Origin: JBHHYR01 sp046757585
GTDB taxonomy: Bacteria; Desulfobacterota; Binatia; HRBIN30
Assembly (NCBI GenBank): GCA_046757585.1
Contig: JBHHYR010000162.1
Span: forward strand, 1 to 8,569
DNA: 8,569 nucleotides
Direction: 5' to 3'
Shown: in pieces, positions 5,744 through 8,569 of the stretch
Numbering within the stretch: position 1 is the first letter of the stretch
How the letters are laid out: every line of letters starts with the position of its first letter
The notes under the pieces: generated by a model
The model's database searches: none
Told to the model about the DNA's origin: nothing
The model's input: the letters and a program-made list of their open reading frames with translations, nothing else
Position numbers and translations under genes: made by a program

Positions 5744-6847
5744 TCACCGGAGAGTGCGAAGTTTTCGGCACGGGCGAAGTTCCAATTCGAAGCACGAAGG
5801 CGACAGTGGAGGGCGCCGCTCCGTCGTCGCCGCAGGCGCGGTGGTTGCCCCGGTGGCGGGCACGGCGCCGGCAGAGCGGCGCCCTCCAGGTGGCTGGTCG
5901 GGCGGAGGCTGGCGCGGGTTCCAGAGGAGAAACACGAGCCCGCCCGCAAGCCCGTTGGCCAACACGACGCCGCTGGAGAGCAGCCCCAGCGCTACGGCCG
6001 TGGCACGGTTGACACCGATCTGCGCCAAGAAGAACCAGTAGCCGGCTTCCCGAACGCCGATGCCGCTGAAGCTGATCGGCAGCATGCCGGCGATACCCAC
6101 CACGGGAACGAAGATGACGAAAAACGACAGCGGGATGCGCAGGCCCAACGCCCAGGCCAGCAAGACCTGCGTGCCGATCTGCATGGTGTGAAACACACAC
6201 GCCACGGCGCTGGCCTGCCCCAAGAGCCGAAAATCCGTCCAGTACGCCGCGAGTTCCCGCTCGACTAACCGCCGCCAGCGGTTTTCAGCTGCAAAGAGGC
6301 GCACCAACAGCTGCGGCACGTAGAGCCACCCGAATAAGGTCGCGGGGGGAACGACCCAGGCCGCGTAGTACAATGCCCGGGGCAGATGGTAACCCGGCTG
6401 CAAGAGAATGGCGAAGGCGCCGATCCAGCTGAGCACGATGAACCCCAAGGCCCGGTCCGCAATCACCGTGGTGAACGCCAAGGCCTTCCGTTTCTGCCCC
6501 CCGGCTAGGAGCAACGCGCGCCCAATATCGCCCGCGACCGTGCTCGGTGCGAAAAGATTCATGTACATGCCAGTGAAGTACGCGGCGAAGAAATGCCCGA
6601 ACGGCTCGTCGAATCGCAGGGGGCGCGCCAGTATCATCCACCGCGCGGAACTGACGACCTGACTGGCGATGTATCCCGCCAGAGCGGCGATGACCCAACC
6701 GACACGTGCGTGTGCCACCGCACCGCCGAGCTGGGAGCGGTTCGTTTCCGCAAGCAGCACCGTCAGGAGGACGACGCTGAGGGCGAGCTTCAGCCAGGCG
6801 GAGGAGAACCACCGTCGCGGTGGCGGCGTGTCCGCGTTTGCAACCAC
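5744..6847 (-). CDS. LPG synthase/flippase-like transmembrane protein (UPF0104 family)
   Basis: About 367 residues, an integral membrane protein with roughly eight hydrophobic segments between residues 18 and 308. It matches the lysylphosphatidylglycerol-synthase transmembrane/flippase-like family. Diagnostic stretches are NLFAPSTVAGDIGRALLL (97-114), the following ADRALGF (130-136), and LPISFSGIGVREAGY (256-270). Family members lack the LPG-synthase catalytic domain and are associated with lipid or glycan translocation; the substrate here is unknown. The start is a GTG at 6847, two bases after the gamma-glutamyltransferase stop, so translation is probably coupled; an ATG at 7036 would overlap that gene by 187 bases. 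Conserved sequence ends near residue 310. The remaining Pro/Ala/Arg-rich tail is partly encoded by a palindromic repeat (residues 320-347), which suggests the original 3' end was altered. The family call is good; the exact start is moderately sure. Confidence 0.82.
   Translation of the reverse strand: MVANADTPPPRRWFSSAWLKLALSVVLLTVLLAETNRSQLGGAVAHARVGWVIAALAGYIASQVVSSARWMILARPLRFDEPFGHFFAAYFTGMYMNLFAPSTVAGDIGRALLLAGGQKRKALAFTTVIADRALGFIVLSWIGAFAILLQPGYHLPRALYYAAWVVPPATLFGWLYVPQLLVRLFAAENRWRRLVERELAAYWTDFRLLGQASAVACVFHTMQIGTQVLLAWALGLRIPLSFFVIFVPVVGIAGMLPISFSGIGVREAGYWFFLAQIGVNRATAVALGLLSSGVVLANGLAGGLVFLLWNPRQPPPDQPPGGRRSAGAVPATGATTAPAATTERRPPLSPSCFELELRPCRKLRTLR
5807..5888. repeat. 82-bp palindromic element inside the 3' end of the flippase-like gene
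   Basis: TGGAGGGCGCCGCTC at 5807-5821 and GAGCGGCGCCCTCCA at 5874-5888 are perfect 15-bp inverted repeats separated by 52 bases. The interior continues as an imperfect stem (around 5822-5832 against 5863-5873) and contains an inner hairpin TGCCC-N7-GGGCA. The whole unit could fold into one long stem-loop in DNA or RNA, like REP/MITE-type elements. It encodes residues 320-347 of the flippase-like protein, beyond its conserved part. The left arm plus two bases recurs at 60-76. I see no target-site duplication, and no transposase is present. Confidence 0.7.
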
Positions 6848-6870
6848 CGCTACCAGCCGATGGCCTCTCC
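6842..6870 (-). promoter_or_regulatory. Translational coupling junction, gamma-glutamyltransferase to flippase-like gene
   Basis: On the minus strand the TAG stop (6852-6850) is followed by CG and then GTG (6847-6845). The only purine-rich candidate ribosome site, GGAGAG (6870-6865), lies 17 bases before the GTG, too far for efficient independent initiation. Ribosomes finishing the first gene probably restart on the second. No in-frame start closer to the first membrane segment is evident. Confidence 0.5.
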
Positions 6871-8547
6871 GCCCTTGCGCGGATCGGACGCGCCTTCGAA
6901 CACTCCCCCGTGCCAGCGGACGACCTGGACGGCGCCGAGGGCCGGGACCTCCTTCACCGTATACCCATAGCGTGCCAGCGCCGCACGTGTCGCTGGCGGT
7001 AGGCTCGACTCGACGGCGAGCACCGGCGGGGCCCACTGGTCATGGATGCGCGGCGCCGCCACCGCGGACGCCGCGTCGAGATCGAACGCGAGCACGTTGA
7101 GGAGAACCTGCAAGGTAGCGGTGATGATCAACGGCCCGCCGGAAGCCCCCAATGCCAGTACCGCCTTACCACGGCGTGTCACGATGGTGGGAGCCATGCT
7201 GCTCAGGGGACGTTTGCGCGGTGCCACGGCGTTCGCCTCGCTGCCAATCAACCCGTACACGTTCGGCACCCCAGGCTGCGCCGAGAAGTCGTCCATCGTG
7301 TTGTTCAAGATGATCCCCGAATTCCCGGCCACCAGCATCGCACCAAAGGCCGTGTTGATCGATGTGGTGCAGGCCACGGCGTTGCCATCTGCGTCCATGA
7401 CAGAGAGGTGCGAGGTGCCGTGATCGTCCGCCGCTGCCGGGGCGGACCCGAGGGCACTGCCGTACGCGCCGGTATCGAAGGTCCTGGTCGCGCTGAAGCG
7501 CTGGCGCAGGGCGGTGGTATTTTCCGGAGCGAGCAGGCGGAGCACCGGCACGGACACGAACCCGGGATCACCATAATACTGGGCGCGGTCCGCAAAGGCG
7601 TGCTGCATCGCTTCCGCGAGGAGGTGCAGGTACGTGGGCGAGTTGCGCCCGAGCGCGCGCAGGTCATCGTGGTGCGTGATGCCGAGAATTTCGAGCATCA
7701 CGCCGCCTCCGGAGCTGGGTGGTGGCATCCCGAACACCGTGTAGCGGTCGTAATAGCCCCGCACCGGGCGCCGCCATGTGGGCGAAAATTCGGCCAGGTC
7801 CGTGCGCGAGAGGACGCCGCCAGCAGCTTGCACATAGCGGGCGATCGTCTCGGCGATGTCGCCCCTATACACGGGCTCGGGACCCTCGGCCGCGATACGC
7901 TCCAGCGTCTGAGCGAGCTCCGGTTGGCGCAATGTCTCACCCACACGCAGCGCCGTGCCGTCAGGATGCAGGAAGGTCCGTGCCAGCGCGGGCTCCGCGT
8001 GCAAGGCGTCGCGGTTGCGGATCATCGCCGTGGCAAGGTGCGAGGCGACGGCAAAGCCGTCGCGCGCGTAGCGGATCGCCGGCTGCAGCACCGTGCTCAG
8101 CGGCAGGCTGCCATACCGGCGCAACGCCGCAGTCAGCCCTGCGACCTCTCCAGGCACCGCGACCGCGAGTCCCCCGCGCCGGCTCAGCGCGGGAACCGCA
8201 TGCCCGTTGCGAACGAACATGTCGTGCGATGCGGCTGCGGGAGCAGTTTCCCGGTAGTCCAAGGCTACCGTGCGGTGTGTGCGCGCCACGTAGATGAGCA
8301 TGAAACCGCCCCCACCCAAGCCACTGGATGACGGATTCACCACCCCGGTCGCGAACGAGGCTGCAACCGCCGCATCGAAGGCATTCCCGCCCTGCTGCAG
8401 GATCTCGACACCCGCCTGCGATGCCAGGAGGTGCTCGGAGGCCACCATGCCGTGTGCCCCGAAAGCTCCGAACGCAGCCGTGGTCGTGACCAGGAGCAGG
8501 ATGCCCGGCAGGAGAAAATAGGCGGAAAGGAATCGCAGTCCTGGCAT
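6850..8547 (-). CDS. ggt: Gamma-glutamyltransferase (glutathione hydrolase)
   Basis: A 565-residue exported N-terminal-nucleophile hydrolase that transfers or hydrolyses the gamma-glutamyl group of glutathione and related compounds in the periplasm. Residues 1 to about 32 form a hydrophobic signal peptide. The large subunit follows, with LDYRETAP (96-103; R99 is the counterpart of the substrate-binding Arg of E. coli). Autocleavage should occur before T378 in the motif TSHLSVMDADGNAVA, releasing a 188-residue small subunit with T378 as nucleophile; E. coli's small subunit is 190. Downstream are NNTMDDFS (415-422), the lid loop PGVPNVYGL (425-433), RPLSSMAPT (446-454) and the oxyanion region GASGG (467-471, usually GSPGG). 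The C-terminus has GASDPRKGGEA. All catalytic elements seem intact. The ATG at 8547 gives a good signal peptide; no clear ribosome site is seen in the 22 bases left, and the frame stays open to the window edge, so an upstream start is not excluded. Confidence 0.95.
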   Translation of the reverse strand: MPGLRFLSAYFLLPGILLLVTTTAAFGAFGAHGMVASEHLLASQAGVEILQQGGNAFDAAVAASFATGVVNPSSSGLGGGGFMLIYVARTHRTVALDYRETAPAAASHDMFVRNGHAVPALSRRGGLAVAVPGEVAGLTAALRRYGSLPLSTVLQPAIRYARDGFAVASHLATAMIRNRDALHAEPALARTFLHPDGTALRVGETLRQPELAQTLERIAAEGPEPVYRGDIAETIARYVQAAGGVLSRTDLAEFSPTWRRPVRGYYDRYTVFGMPPPSSGGGVMLEILGITHHDDLRALGRNSPTYLHLLAEAMQHAFADRAQYYGDPGFVSVPVLRLLAPENTTALRQRFSATRTFDTGAYGSALGSAPAAADDHGTSHLSVMDADGNAVACTTSINTAFGAMLVAGNSGIILNNTMDDFSAQPGVPNVYGLIGSEANAVAPRKRPLSSMAPTIVTRRGKAVLALGASGGPLIITATLQVLLNVLAFDLDAASAVAAPRIHDQWAPPVLAVESSLPPATRAALARYGYTVKEVPALGAVQVVRWHGGVFEGASDPRKGGEAIGW

Positions 8548-8569
8548 GCGCCAACGGCAGCGAGCAATT

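Noticed and set aside
6848..7036. Upstream ATG at 7036 as start of the flippase-like protein
   Set aside because: It would overlap ggt by 187 bases, and the added residues are Arg/Gly-rich shadow sequence. The GTG at 6847 begins just before the first membrane segment and fits coupling.
7042..8331. Plus-strand 429-codon frame antisense to ggt
   Set aside because: Arg/His/Gly-rich translation with no domain, lying fully opposite a complete gamma-glutamyltransferase with all catalytic motifs. It is a codon-bias shadow.

Overview
The window is GC-rich (roughly two thirds G+C by eye), densely coded and reads as chromosomal DNA of a Gram-negative bacterium. The evidence for an outer membrane and periplasm is a lipoprotein murein lytic transglycosylase of the MltD type and an exported gamma-glutamyltransferase. 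The RadA and MltD sequences and the overall style suggest a soil or groundwater lineage around the former Deltaproteobacteria (Desulfobacterota, Binatota or Myxococcota-like). That placement is an inference and is weak. No rRNA, tRNA, CRISPR array, transposase, phage gene or defence system was seen.

Layout: (1) Positions 128-2292, minus strand: an acyl-CoA dehydrogenase followed 35 bp later by a two-domain, Eis-like GNAT acetyltransferase, probably one transcript. A terminator-like hairpin and one arm of a dispersed repeat lie beyond it. (2) Positions 2366-3724, plus strand: radA, transcribed divergently from the dehydrogenase across a 73-bp gap. (3) Positions 3725-4159: a 435-bp gap with no credible gene, holding operator-like dyads, a weak promoter candidate and several hairpins and repeated short motifs, ending at a strong ribosome binding site. 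(4) Positions 4160-5620, plus strand: the MltD-like lipoprotein with two near-duplicate LysM domains. (5) Positions 5744-8547, minus strand: gamma-glutamyltransferase followed 2 bp later by a membrane protein of the LPG-synthase/flippase-like (UPF0104) family, apparently translationally coupled.

The genes do not form one pathway. RadA is housekeeping recombination and repair. MltD and gamma-glutamyltransferase both act in the cell envelope on peptidoglycan and gamma-glutamyl compounds, the UPF0104 protein is an envelope membrane protein, and the dehydrogenase belongs to acyl-CoA oxidation.

I did not find a clear new multi-gene system. The most unusual signals are: an 82-bp palindromic element with a perfect 15-bp inverted repeat that encodes part of the flippase C-terminal tail and recurs as a 17-bp arm at the left edge; the long, possibly structured leader of the lytic transglycosylase; an acyl-CoA dehydrogenase with Asp at the usual catalytic Glu; and an Eis-like acetyltransferase that keeps both the Tyr and the C-terminal Phe of Eis.
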